NCBI GenBank assembly: GCA_036559965.1
Contig: DATBSD010000159.1
Coordinates: forward strand, 1-14,149
DNA length: 14,149 bases
Source: CSP1-4 sp036559965
Lineage (GTDB): Bacteria; Chloroflexota; Limnocylindria; Limnocylindrales; CSP1-4
Direction of reading: 5' to 3'
A program made the translations under genes and the position numbers. The notes under the pieces were generated by a model. That model made no database searches. It had not been told where the DNA came from and saw only the letters and a program-made list of their open reading frames with translations. This document shows, in pieces, positions 1-7,567 of the stretch (its first letter is position 1; every line of letters begins with the position of its first letter).

Positions 1-567
1 ACCGGTCGCTCCGGCGCCGGCAAGTCCACGCTGCTCAACGTCATCGGCGGCCTCGACCGGCCGACGAGCGGGCGCGTCATCGTCGACACCGAGGACGTCA
101 CCGCGCTCGACGAAGCGGGCCACGTACGCCTTCGCCGCCAGACGGTCGCCTACATCTTCCAGTCGTTCGGGCTCATCTCCATCCTCTCGGCCGCGGAGAA
201 CGTCGAGCTGCCGCTTCGACTGCGTGGCACGCCGACCGACGAACGACGCCGCCGGGTCGACGATGCGCTGGCCGTCGTCGGTCTCGCCGAGCGCGCCGCG
301 CATCGGCCCTATGAGCTCTCCGGCGGTGAGCAGCAGCGAGTCGCCATCGCCCGGGCGCTCGTGACCCGGCCGCGCCTGCTCCTCGCCGATGAGCCGACCG
401 GTCAGCTCGACGCGACGACCGGCCGGGCGATCATGGAGCTGCTCCGCGCCGTGGTCGAGTCCGAGGGCGTGACCGCCATCGTGGCATCGCACGACCCGAT
501 GCTGCTCGAGATCGCCCACGTCGTCGTCGAGCTGCGCGACGGGGCGCTGGTCGACGGCGCTGGTTGA
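1..567 (+). CDS. ABC transporter ATP-binding protein, MacB/LolD type (5' end cut by window edge)
   Basis: This is the ATPase subunit of an ABC transporter of the MacB/LolD/FtsE-like class, which powers export or lipoprotein-release type systems at the cytoplasmic membrane. The frame is open from base 1 and gives 188 residues before the TGA. It begins inside the Walker A motif (GRSGAGKST), so about 35-45 N-terminal residues are missing. Further motifs follow in order: the Q-loop (FQSFGLIS), the signature LSGGEQQRVAIARAL, Walker B LLLADEPTGQLD and the H-loop ASHD. The SGGEQQR signature and the ADEPTGQLD form are typical of the MacB/LolD family. All catalytic motifs that can be seen are intact. 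No partner permease lies downstream: the next gene, 87 bp on, is a secreted peptidase-like protein, so the permease is probably upstream of the window. The transported substrate cannot be told from this fragment. Confidence 0.93.
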   Translation, partial: TGRSGAGKSTLLNVIGGLDRPTSGRVIVDTEDVTALDEAGHVRLRRQTVAYIFQSFGLISILSAAENVELPLRLRGTPTDERRRRVDDALAVVGLAERAAHRPYELSGGEQQRVAIARALVTRPRLLLADEPTGQLDATTGRAIMELLRAVVESEGVTAIVASHDPMLLEIAHVVVELRDGALVDGAG

Positions 568-654
568 GATCGGGCCCGGGCTGCGACATCGCGCGGGCGG
601 TGCGGGAGATGCGCCTGCAATGCACCGTTCGACGCCACGCGGCACCATGGACGT

Positions 655-1839
655 ATGACTCGCCGACCGGGGGTGATGACGGTCCTGCTTGCGGCTCTGC
701 TGCTGGCTGCCGCCGGTCCGCTCGCTGCGCCGCCACCCGCCCGGGCGCTGAGCGCCTGGGACGGCAGCATCAACCTCTATCGAGCGGGCGTTGCCTCGAC
801 CCAGCGCACCTGGTACTACTGCACCGCGGCCGACGTCCAGGTCATCCGCAACATCGTGCGCGGTCAGTCCGACCAGAGCCGAGCCGGTCAGGACCGCTAC
901 TTCGCCTACATGCGCGAGCACATGCGCTACGACGTGCCCCTCAAGCACGGCGTCGATCCGGCCGGCTGGACGGCCGGCATGCGCAACTTCGTCGACGACC
1001 GCTACCGGCTGCTGCGGACCGCCACCTTCAAGGCCTTCATCCGCTCGGCTGTCCGAGCGCTCCGCCAGACGAACCTGCCCGTCGCGCTCTTCGTCGACCA
1101 CGGCAACCACGGCTGGGTCATGCATGGCTTTTCGGCGACCGCCGACCCAGCGGTCACGAACGACTTCAAGGTCCTCAGCGTGCGCGTCACCGGGCCGCTC
1201 TGGGGCCGCCAGAACAGCACCTATGGCTACGACATGAAGCCCAATAAGAAGCTCACCAGGGCGCAGCTGCGCGACTTCGTGACGCGCTGGCACTACGCGC
1301 CCATCCGGATGGTCTACGAGGGTGAATTCCTGGCCATCGTCCCGACGGGAACAGGCGCCGCCGGCATGGCGTCGAGCTCCGGCCCCGGTGGCCAGGGATC
1401 GACGACCCCGGGTGCCGGACGATCGAGCGCCCAGGCGGGCGCCGTCACGCCCTCGCCCAGCCCGAGCCCTGACGCGGCCGCCGGGCTCGGCGGCCCGAGC
1501 CTCGGCCCCATCCCCGGCGGCCAGGTCGAGGTGACCGCGACTGGACCGGAACCGACCGGCGGCTCGCCGACCGGATCACCGCTGCTCATCGTCGTGGCGC
1601 TCGGGGCGCTGGCCGTGGTCACCGCCTTCGCCATCGCCAGCGCACACCGAGACCGGCGTCGGGTACGAGTCGGCCCGACGCACGCCGCGCTCGAACCGGG
1701 CACGACCGGACCTTCGGCCCTGCCGCCGCCGGTCGCGCCGAAACGAATCGTCGGGCCGTCGGTCGGGCCGGCGCTCGTGGCGCGCACGACCGTCGCGCCG
1801 ACGGGCGAAGCCAGCTCGGAGCCCGCTCCCGGGGCCTGA
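655..1839 (+). CDS. secreted, membrane-anchored papain/C39-like cysteine peptidase domain protein
   Basis: This is a 394-residue exported protein that I do not recognise as a named gene. It has an N-terminal signal peptide (MTRR n-region, hydrophobic VMTVLLAALLLAAAG, probable cleavage near residue 31, PARA). A globular domain covers about 35-232, a Pro/Ser/Gly-rich low-complexity linker about 233-307, and one transmembrane helix about 308-330 (LLIVVALGALAVVTAFAIA). A basic stretch HRDRRR and a Pro/Ala-rich tail follow. In the globular domain, Gln50 sits six residues before Cys56 (QRTWYYCTAAD), the same spacing as the oxyanion Gln and catalytic Cys of papain and C39-like folds. His152 in NHGWVMHGF, followed by DP at 164-165, resembles the C39-like His-x-W-V motif. 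I infer a surface peptidase or peptidase-like domain tethered to the membrane from its C-terminus. The start is the first ATG before the signal peptide; I see no clear ribosome-binding site. The activity is unproven and it could be a non-catalytic relative. Confidence 0.8.
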   Translation: MTRRPGVMTVLLAALLLAAAGPLAAPPPARALSAWDGSINLYRAGVASTQRTWYYCTAADVQVIRNIVRGQSDQSRAGQDRYFAYMREHMRYDVPLKHGVDPAGWTAGMRNFVDDRYRLLRTATFKAFIRSAVRALRQTNLPVALFVDHGNHGWVMHGFSATADPAVTNDFKVLSVRVTGPLWGRQNSTYGYDMKPNKKLTRAQLRDFVTRWHYAPIRMVYEGEFLAIVPTGTGAAGMASSSGPGGQGSTTPGAGRSSAQAGAVTPSPSPSPDAAAGLGGPSLGPIPGGQVEVTATGPEPTGGSPTGSPLLIVVALGALAVVTAFAIASAHRDRRRVRVGPTHAALEPGTTGPSALPPPVAPKRIVGPSVGPALVARTTVAPTGEASSEPAPGA

Positions 1840-1848
1840 GTCGGGCTC
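1819..1848. terminator. hairpin shared by two convergent genes (putative bidirectional terminator)
   Basis: The left arm GAGCCCGCTC (1819-1828) pairs with GAG (1838-1840) plus CGGGCTC (1842-1848). This makes a 10-bp stem with one bulged T at 1841 and a 9-nt loop. It covers the stop codon of the plus-strand gene (1837-1839) and ends one base beyond the minus-strand stop (1850-1852). No U-tract is present on either side, so it is not a classical intrinsic terminator. GC-rich genomes often end transcripts at such bare hairpins. Confidence 0.5.
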
Positions 1849-1849
1849 G

Positions 1850-2356
1850 CTAGGTCGACAGGGCGTACTCCTCGATGCGCGTCCACGTGAGGCCATCGAG
1901 GGTGTACTCGTTGAGCCAGCGCGCGTGGGTCTCGTCGTCGAGGACCCAGGTCAGGCGCAGACGTGGAAGCACGTCGCCGATGGTCTCGTAGATCAGGCGA
2001 CTGCCTTCGATGCGACCTCGATAGATGGCCAGGTTCGGGCCGTTGTTGTCGGCGCTACTGGCACGGTACCCGCCCGCAGCCCGGTCCCAGCCGGTCACCC
2101 AGTGGAGCTGCCAGCGCAGCACGAACGTGCCATCCGCGAGGTGCTGGTCCTGAACGAAGTCACAGGCGTACCACAACCCATCCTGGATCAGTCGGCAGGC
2201 TGCCTGGCCGGTCCCGGTCATCGGCGGCGAACCCGGCCCCATGGCGTCGGCGTCGATGGTGCCGGTCCACTGCCAGTCGCGATAGAAGGGCGCCAGGGCG
2301 GCGACCTCGGGTCCCGGCGTAGCGCTCATCGGCAGGGTTGGAGTCACGATGGCCAT
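1850..2356 (-). CDS. DUF1579-like small beta-barrel protein, function unknown
   Basis: This is a 168-residue protein without a signal peptide or membrane segment. It is rich in Trp, Gly and aromatic residues spaced as alternating beta strands: FYRDWQWTGTI near the start, WQLHWVTGWD in the middle, then NNGPNLAIYRGRIEG and a final TWTRIEEY strand. The arrangement (an early W-x-G, then GYRASSADNNG, then YRGRIEG) resembles the DUF1579/lipocalin-like barrel family. These proteins are generally about 150-180 residues long and mostly of unknown function; this similarity is judged by eye. The start is well set by a strong ribosome-binding site 5 nt upstream. The gene lies 121 bp downstream of the large cyclase-AAA protein on the same strand and may be its operon partner. 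It converges with the peptidase-like gene, leaving a 10-bp gap. Confidence 0.75.
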   Translation of the reverse strand: MAIVTPTLPMSATPGPEVAALAPFYRDWQWTGTIDADAMGPGSPPMTGTGQAACRLIQDGLWYACDFVQDQHLADGTFVLRWQLHWVTGWDRAAGGYRASSADNNGPNLAIYRGRIEGSRLIYETIGDVLPRLRLTWVLDDETHARWLNEYTLDGLTWTRIEEYALST

Positions 2357-2361
2357 CTCAG

Positions 2362-2369
2362 ACCTCCTT
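2362..2369 (-). promoter_or_regulatory. strong Shine-Dalgarno for the DUF1579-like gene
   Basis: Read on the minus strand, AAGGAGGT lies 5 nt before the ATG at 2356. It is close to a perfect complement of the 16S rRNA tail and is the strongest ribosome-binding site in the window. It fixes the start and suggests this small gene is well translated on its own, not only by coupling to the gene before it. Confidence 0.8.
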
Positions 2370-2477
2370 CGCCGATCATGGTCGGCGATGGTCGGTCTGG
2401 CGGGCCAGGGTCATCCGGCCGCCATCGCTGGTCCGCTTGTCACGACGCTCGGTCGGGCACGCGGTCGCGAGGGTCGA

Positions 2478-5400
2478 TCAAGCGCCGGTCGCCACGGTGG
2501 TGTCGACGTCCGTGTCGACCTGGGACGACGAACTCGTCGCCGGTCGATCGGAACCCATCCTCGCCGCGTCGAGGCGCCCGAGAAGCGGCCGGGCGCCGAG
2601 GCGGGCGAGCGTGTCGCGTGCGGTCGCGATGACCGCCAGCGCTTCGGCCATCTCGTGCTCGGTGGGTACGAGGAGGCGCGCCATGTCGAGCGCCGCCATC
2701 GCCTCGTCGAAGACGCAGCCGATCTGACGCCATCCGCGGAGCGCCTCCCGGTATCCCGAGACCGACTCGGTGCGACGTCCCTCGAGCGCGGCGATGCCGG
2801 CCCGCAGGGTGACTCGGTCGAGAGTGAGCGCCTCGCCCCGGTGGAGCGACGCATCGAGTCGTGCGAGCACGTCGCCGGCGCCGCGGGCATCGCCGGCCCA
2901 GAGGGCGGCGCGCCCGGCGAGCGGCAGGCTGATGGGCACGAAGAAGCTCGTCCCGTCCGCAGCGGCGCTGGCAAGCTGCTTGGCCACGACCAGGTCGCCG
3001 CCGACCAACGCGGCCCAGGCTCTGCCCCAGCCGAGATAGGAGGCGTACTGCGGGTCGCCCTCCATGCCTGGCAGCAGGGCCTCGGCAGCGTCCATATCGG
3101 CGCTCGGGTCCTCGCCCGTGAGGACGCGCAGGATGGCCCGGTCGACGTAGAGCTCCATGTAGAAGCCGCCGGAGATCTCGTGCTGGAGCCACTCGTCGAG
3201 CAGGGCGAACGCCCAGTCCCACTCACCGACACGCAGGGCGATGGTGGCGCCATTGCCGACCATGCCGAAGGCGTAGGACATCGACCCCGTTCGGGCGGCG
3301 ATGTCCAGGCCCTCGCGGGCCATGGCAAGCCCCACCGCCGGTTCCTGGAATTGGGCGCGGAAGGTGAGGTTGGTCCGGGTGAGGCGGTCGACCTCCCACA
3401 GGCCGTTCGCGACCGCCAGCTCGTGGGCGCCCCTCGTCAGGATCGCCCCTTCGCGGGGTCGATCGAGTCGATACAGCGTCCCTCCGAGCCGCTGGATCGC
3501 GAAGGCCGTCTCGGCCAACAGGTCGAGGCGTTCGGCGACGGGCAGCAGTCGCTCCAGCCACTCGAGCACGACGCGGTGCTCGCCGCGCAGGTGGAAGCCG
3601 GAGGTGATCTGGAGCATCAACGCCACGCCGGCCGGCGTCTGCTCGAGGTCCGCGAACTCTTCCCATCCGGGCATGACGATCTCGAGCACTCGGTCGCCTT
3701 CTGTGCCGAAGAACCAGACCGCCTTGGCATAGTCGGCGATCGCCATCGCGATCGCCTGCCGCTCGCCGAGCTCGCGCCGGGCCTCCAAGGCCTCGCGCGC
3801 ATGCCGCTCCGCCACCGCACCGGCCAGCCCCTGCATCGCCGATGCCAAAGCGCGCTCGTGAAGGTCGGCCCGATCCGAGGCGTCCGGGCTGACCGCCAGC
3901 GCATGCTCGAGGAACGTGATGGCCTGGGCGTGCGACCCGAGTGCAGCGGCCCGCTCCGCAGCCGCGCGAAGTGCGATCCTCGCCTGTGCAGCGAGGGCGT
4001 CCGCTTCGGGCCCTTGCGTGGCGTAGCTCTGGGCGGCCAGGTAGTGCCCGGCCAGCGCCCCGGCCAGCTCGTCCGAACCGAGCGACTCGAAGTAGCGCGC
4101 CGCCGCGATGTGACGGTCTTTGCGGTCGCGCTTGGCGAGCGTGTTGTAGGCGACCTCGCGGATGAGCGCCTGGACGAAGGCGAACTGACCGCGCTCGGGC
4201 GAACGCGGGTCCACCTCCTGGACCAGGAGCTCGCGCCGGACCAGGGCCCGAAGGCGGGGTTCGAGCGCCGGCTCGTCGAGGCTCGCGACGGCGGCCAGCG
4301 CCGCTGAGCTGAAGCTCTGACCCAGGACGGCGGCGTCGGCGATCAGGGCGTGGTCGGCCGGGTCGAGCTCGTCAAGTCGTGCCGAGATGAGGGCGGTCAG
4401 CGTTTCGGGAACGGCCACGTCCGAGAGATCGTCGATCGGGCGGTAGACGCCGTCGTCGGCGACCAGGCGGCCCTGGGACAGGAGCATCCGCACCGTCTCG
4501 ACCGCGTACAAGGGGACCCCGTCGGCACGGGCAACGATGGCATCGCGCGCTGGCGTCGGCAGGCCAGGCACGAGCCCCGCGAGCAGGTCACGCATGGCAT
4601 CGACCGCCAGGGGCTCGAGGTGGATCGACGTGAAGCTGCGCTTGCCGGCACCCCAATCCGGCCGCCGCTCGAGCAGCTCTGGCCGGGCCAGGGTCAGGAT
4701 GAGGATGGGCGAGCTCCGGCTCCACTCGAGCATCTGGTCGATGAAGTCGAGCAGGCCAGCGTCGGCGAAGTGCAGGTCCTCGAAGACCATGACCACCGGC
4801 CCGGTGGCGGCCATGCGCTCGAAGAAGGTGCGCCACGCTCCGAACAGCTGTTGCGACCCCACGCCGGTGTCGATGCCCAAGAGCGAGAACATGGCGGGCT
4901 CGATCCATGCGCGCTCGCCGGCATCCGGCACGTGCTGCGCGAGCACGGCCGAGATGGCGCTCCTGGTCGTCGCCTCGTCGGCGTCCTCCTGGATGCGGGC
5001 GCGGCCGCGGATCATCTCGCCCAGCGCCCAGAAGCTGATGCCGTCGCCGTAGGACGGCGACCGGCCTTCGTGCCACCAGACGTTCTCCACGAGCCCGTCG
5101 ATGTACTTCAGGAACTCCCAGGCGAGGCGCGACTTGCCGATACCGGCCGGGCCCATGACGCTGACGAGACGTGGCCTGCCCTCGCGGGTCGTGGCGTGGA
5201 AGTGGTCCTTGAGCTGGCGCAGCTCCTCGTCCCGCCCCACGAACGGCGCTTCCAGGGACTCGGAACGGCCGACCCCGCCGCGCTGGGCGACGACGCGCAG
5301 CGCTCGCCACGCGGGCACCGGACTGACCTTGCCCTTGAGCAGCTGCTCGCCGGCGGCCTCGAACACGATGGCGCCGGCAGCCGCCCGCTGGGTGACCTCG

Positions 5401-6047
5401 CCCACGAGGACCGTCGATGACGGCGCCACGCTCTGCAGGCGGCTGGCCGTGTTGACCAGGTCGCCACTGACCATGCCCTGGTTCGTCGCTCCCATGGTGA
5501 CGGCCGCCTCGCCGGTCAGGATGCCGGCCCGCGCCTCGATGCCCGGGCCAAGACCCCGCACGGCATCGACAAGATCAAGGCCGGCGCGCACCGCGCGTTC
5601 CGCGTCGTCCTCCCGCGCGACAGGGGCACCCCAGAGCGCCATGACCGCGTCGCCGATGAACTTCTCGACCGTCCCACCGTAGCGCCCGATGACCTCGGTC
5701 ACGAGGGCGAAGTAGCGTTCCTGGAGCTCGCGCACCTCTTCGGCATCGCGACCCTCGGCGAAGGCGGTGAAGCCGACCAGATCGGCGAACAGGACCGTCA
5801 CCAGCCGTCGCTCGGCGACGACATCACGCGGCAGGGCTCCTCCCGTGGCCGCGATACTCGGGGTTGTCGCACTCGGCGTGGCCGGCCGCGCGCTGCCGGC
5901 GATCGGCGTTGCGCACTCCGAGCAGAACTTCGCCGCCGGCAGGTTGGCCGCGCCGCAGCTCGAGCAGGCGACGGCGAACGGCGTCGCGCACTCCATGCAG
6001 AAGCGGGCGGTGGCCATATTCTCGGTGCCGCAAGTGGGGCAGATCAC
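2478..6047 (-). CDS. double zinc ribbon - class III adenylate/guanylate cyclase - AAA/STAND ATPase - TPR signalling protein
   Basis: This is a 1189-residue cytoplasmic signalling protein; residue numbers assume the GTG start at 6047. Two zinc ribbons come first, with Cys 3/6/17/20 and 28/31/42/45. A class III nucleotidyl cyclase domain follows (about 78-255). Its metal-binding residues are Asp89 (FADLVGFT) and Asp133 (KFIGDAVMA), Lys129 is the purine-site lysine, and Asn199/Arg203 (VNTASR) are the transition-state residues, so it looks catalytically competent. A Met occupies the usual position of the second base-selecting Asp, so ATP versus GTP preference is unclear. The AAA/STAND ATPase has Walker A GPAGIGKSR (Lys305) and Walker B VVMVFEDLHFAD (Asp424). 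From about 650 to near the end there are TPR-like helical repeats, then a Ser/Thr/Asp-rich tail. Proteins of this layout are common in Chloroflexota and Actinomycetota, with unknown ligands. In-frame ATGs at 6092 and 6104 are less likely: the zinc-ribbon protein begins cleanly at the GTG (MICPTCG), GGAG lies 9 nt upstream, and a promoter-like pair covers both ATGs. Confidence 0.9.
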   Translation of the reverse strand: MICPTCGTENMATARFCMECATPFAVACSSCGAANLPAAKFCSECATPIAGSARPATPSATTPSIAATGGALPRDVVAERRLVTVLFADLVGFTAFAEGRDAEEVRELQERYFALVTEVIGRYGGTVEKFIGDAVMALWGAPVAREDDAERAVRAGLDLVDAVRGLGPGIEARAGILTGEAAVTMGATNQGMVSGDLVNTASRLQSVAPSSTVLVGEVTQRAAAGAIVFEAAGEQLLKGKVSPVPAWRALRVVAQRGGVGRSESLEAPFVGRDEELRQLKDHFHATTREGRPRLVSVMGPAGIGKSRLAWEFLKYIDGLVENVWWHEGRSPSYGDGISFWALGEMIRGRARIQEDADEATTRSAISAVLAQHVPDAGERAWIEPAMFSLLGIDTGVGSQQLFGAWRTFFERMAATGPVVMVFEDLHFADAGLLDFIDQMLEWSRSSPILILTLARPELLERRPDWGAGKRSFTSIHLEPLAVDAMRDLLAGLVPGLPTPARDAIVARADGVPLYAVETVRMLLSQGRLVADDGVYRPIDDLSDVAVPETLTALISARLDELDPADHALIADAAVLGQSFSSAALAAVASLDEPALEPRLRALVRRELLVQEVDPRSPERGQFAFVQALIREVAYNTLAKRDRKDRHIAAARYFESLGSDELAGALAGHYLAAQSYATQGPEADALAAQARIALRAAAERAAALGSHAQAITFLEHALAVSPDASDRADLHERALASAMQGLAGAVAERHAREALEARRELGERQAIAMAIADYAKAVWFFGTEGDRVLEIVMPGWEEFADLEQTPAGVALMLQITSGFHLRGEHRVVLEWLERLLPVAERLDLLAETAFAIQRLGGTLYRLDRPREGAILTRGAHELAVANGLWEVDRLTRTNLTFRAQFQEPAVGLAMAREGLDIAARTGSMSYAFGMVGNGATIALRVGEWDWAFALLDEWLQHEISGGFYMELYVDRAILRVLTGEDPSADMDAAEALLPGMEGDPQYASYLGWGRAWAALVGGDLVVAKQLASAAADGTSFFVPISLPLAGRAALWAGDARGAGDVLARLDASLHRGEALTLDRVTLRAGIAALEGRRTESVSGYREALRGWRQIGCVFDEAMAALDMARLLVPTEHEMAEALAVIATARDTLARLGARPLLGRLDAARMGSDRPATSSSSQVDTDVDTTVATGA

Positions 6048-6087
6048 TCGTGTGGACTCCGTGCCATGGCTCGTCGCCAGAGCGCCC

Positions 6088-6116
6088 AGCATAGGTGGCC
6101 GCATGCTCGCCGTCAC
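6088..6116 (-). promoter_or_regulatory. putative promoter of the cyclase-AAA gene
   Basis: Read on the minus strand, GTGACG (6116-6111) and TATGCT (6093-6088) are separated by exactly 17 nt. The -35 box matches TTGACA at four of six positions and the -10 box matches TATAAT at four of six. Transcription would begin near 6081, about 34 nt before the GTG at 6047. The in-frame ATG at 6092 falls inside the -10 box, which argues against that codon being the start. Confidence 0.5.
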
Positions 6117-6187
6117 GGAGGCTCGCCCCGATGCGCGAGAGCGGTGATGATGGCGAGGCCACGGCGGGAGAGCAGGGAGCACGCGAC

Positions 6188-6640
6188 ATGGCGACATGGG
6201 CTGAGTTCGAGCTCGCAGCGCCCGACCTGGCGGCGATCGGCCGCCGGCTCCTGTTTCGCGGTGACCATGGCGAGGCCCTGCTGTCGACGGTTCGCGCAGC
6301 GCTCACGCCCCGCCTCCACCCCATCGGCGTGGGCATCGTCGACGGTCGCCTGGTCGCCTTCATCACCGCGTCACCGAAGCGGCGCGACCTCCAGCAGGAC
6401 GGTCGCTACGCGCTGCACAACCACATGGATCTCAGCGTGCCCGAGGAGTTCATGCTCCGTGGGCACGCCAGCAGCGTGGCTGATCCGCTCCGGTCGATCG
6501 TCGCCGCCGGCTGGTACTTCACGCCCGACGAGACGTACGAGCTGTTCTCGTTCGACATCGACTCGGCGCTCGTCGGCGCGCGTCTGGACCCCGACGAGTG
6601 GCCGCCGCGCTACCGATCGTGGACGGCCGGCGGATCGTGA
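6188..6640 (+). CDS. pyridoxamine 5'-phosphate oxidase (PNPOx)-fold family protein
   Basis: This is a 150-residue cytoplasmic protein of the FMN-binding split-barrel superfamily, in which members bind FMN, F420 or heme. The N-terminus (MATWAEFELAAPDLAAIGRRLL) matches the common start of this family in GC-rich bacteria. Next comes the first barrel strand with LLSTVRA and PRLHPIGVGIVDGRL (about 31-55). The SPKRRDLQQDGRYALH segment (62-77) follows; it normally lines the cofactor phosphate. The length is typical for the single-domain members. The start at 6188 has GGGAG 8 nt upstream; an in-frame ATG further upstream (6131) would add residues unlike the family. The gene is divergent from the cyclase gene with about 140 bp between the starts. 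The real substrate and cofactor are unknown, and this does not look like the true PdxH enzyme. Confidence 0.85.
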   Translation: MATWAEFELAAPDLAAIGRRLLFRGDHGEALLSTVRAALTPRLHPIGVGIVDGRLVAFITASPKRRDLQQDGRYALHNHMDLSVPEEFMLRGHASSVADPLRSIVAAGWYFTPDETYELFSFDIDSALVGARLDPDEWPPRYRSWTAGGS

Positions 6641-6708
6641 CCCAACGAGCCGGATCCATGCGGCGAGTCGCAGAGCAGCGGGGTCCAGTCATCGCATCGT
6701 CCGTGCGC

Positions 6709-6714
6709 TAGGCT
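6709..6714 (+). promoter_or_regulatory. TAGGCT -10 box just before a start codon (leaderless-type promoter)
   Basis: TAGGCT fits the TANNNT -10 pattern and ends 7 nt before the ATG at 6722. That would place the transcript start at or next to the start codon. I find no convincing -35 box at the expected distance. The same hexamer stands at an almost identical distance before the potA-like gene (11887-11892), where a -35 box is present. Confidence 0.45.
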
Positions 6715-6721
6715 GCGGCCC

Positions 6722-7555
6722 ATGAACGACGACCCGATCAGCCTCAAGGAGGTCTGGACGCGGCTCGATGACCGGCGGCTGCTCTACCGCACGAACGCCC
6801 GGCCCGAGCCGCCCGGCGACGCGCCGACCATCGTCCACATCCACGGCTTCGCCATCTCGGGTCGCTATCTGATGCCCACGGCCTGGCGCCTCGCGCCGGG
6901 GTTCCGGACGTTCGTGCCCGACCTGCCCGGCTTCGGGCGGAGCGAGCGCCCGCCGCATCCCTACGACATCCCGCAGCTCGCCGATGCCCTGGCGCGCTTC
7001 ATGGATCACGTCGGGGTACACCGAGCGACGCTCCTCGGCAACTCGCTCGGCTGCCCCATCATCGGCGAGTTCATCGACCATTTCCCAGACCGCGTCGAGC
7101 GGGTCATCCTCGTTTCGCCGGCCGGCGGTCGCTACAACCTGCCCATCCGCAAGGGTGTCTCGCAGCTCGCCCTGGCTGGCGTCCGGGAGCCACTGGCCAT
7201 GGCACCCATCGCCGTCGAGGACTACCTGCGCTACGGCCTCGTCGCCACCTGGGATCTGCTCAAGTCGATGCTCCGCTACCCCACGGCCGCCCGCATCGCC
7301 GAGCTCCGATTGCCGACCCTGGTGGTGCTCGGCAGTCGCGATCCGCTCGTCAGCGAGCGCTGGGCGCAGGCGCGGCTCGACGGCCTGCCGCATGTCACCG
7401 GGGTGACCATCGAGGGTGCCGCGCACGCCATCAACTTCTCGCACCCGGAGCAGCTGGCCAACGTCGTCCGATCCTGGATGGCCGACGAGCCGATCGTCGA
7501 CGACCCGACCGCCCCGGGCAGGGTGCGCGTCTTTCGAACGCCGCCGGTCGCCTAG
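6722..7555 (+). CDS. alpha/beta hydrolase
   Basis: This is a 277-residue alpha/beta-hydrolase-fold protein, likely cytoplasmic because it has no signal peptide. The oxyanion-hole strand is IVHIHGFAISG (about 37-47). The nucleophile elbow is GNSLG with Ser108, the acid is Asp207 in GSRDPLVS, and the catalytic histidine is His235 in GAAHAINFSHPEQL, so the triad is complete and in the right order. The lid region (about 140-190) gives no substrate clue. The GNSLG elbow and the closing HPEQLANVV motif are common in esterases and C-C hydrolases of the MhpC/BphD-like type, but that is only a fold-level likeness. The start ATG has no Shine-Dalgarno and lies 7 nt after a TAGGCT -10 box, so it may be translated from a leaderless mRNA. 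A second hydrolase begins 12 nt after its stop. Confidence 0.88.
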   Translation: MNDDPISLKEVWTRLDDRRLLYRTNARPEPPGDAPTIVHIHGFAISGRYLMPTAWRLAPGFRTFVPDLPGFGRSERPPHPYDIPQLADALARFMDHVGVHRATLLGNSLGCPIIGEFIDHFPDRVERVILVSPAGGRYNLPIRKGVSQLALAGVREPLAMAPIAVEDYLRYGLVATWDLLKSMLRYPTAARIAELRLPTLVVLGSRDPLVSERWAQARLDGLPHVTGVTIEGAAHAINFSHPEQLANVVRSWMADEPIVDDPTAPGRVRVFRTPPVA

Positions 7556-7567
7556 GCACCCGGTCTA

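Noticed and set aside
1..1839. The ABC ATPase followed by a C39-like protein, as a possible bacteriocin processing/export pair.
   Set aside because: In those systems the C39 domain is fused to the N-terminus of the exporter and faces the cytoplasm. Here it is a separate secreted, membrane-anchored protein, and the ATPase is of the MacB/LolD type. No leader-peptide gene is visible.
2349..4307. A 652-codon open frame on the plus strand opposite the cyclase-AAA gene.
   Set aside because: It is antisense to a gene with clear TPR and AAA sequence. Long open antisense frames are expected when codons are GC-rich at third positions, and its translation shows low-complexity Arg/Gly/Glu-rich sequence with no recognisable domain.
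6632..6657. Inverted repeat GGATC/GATCC around the end of the PNPOx-fold gene.
   Set aside because: Five base pairs with a 16-nt loop is too weak to call a terminator in GC-rich DNA.
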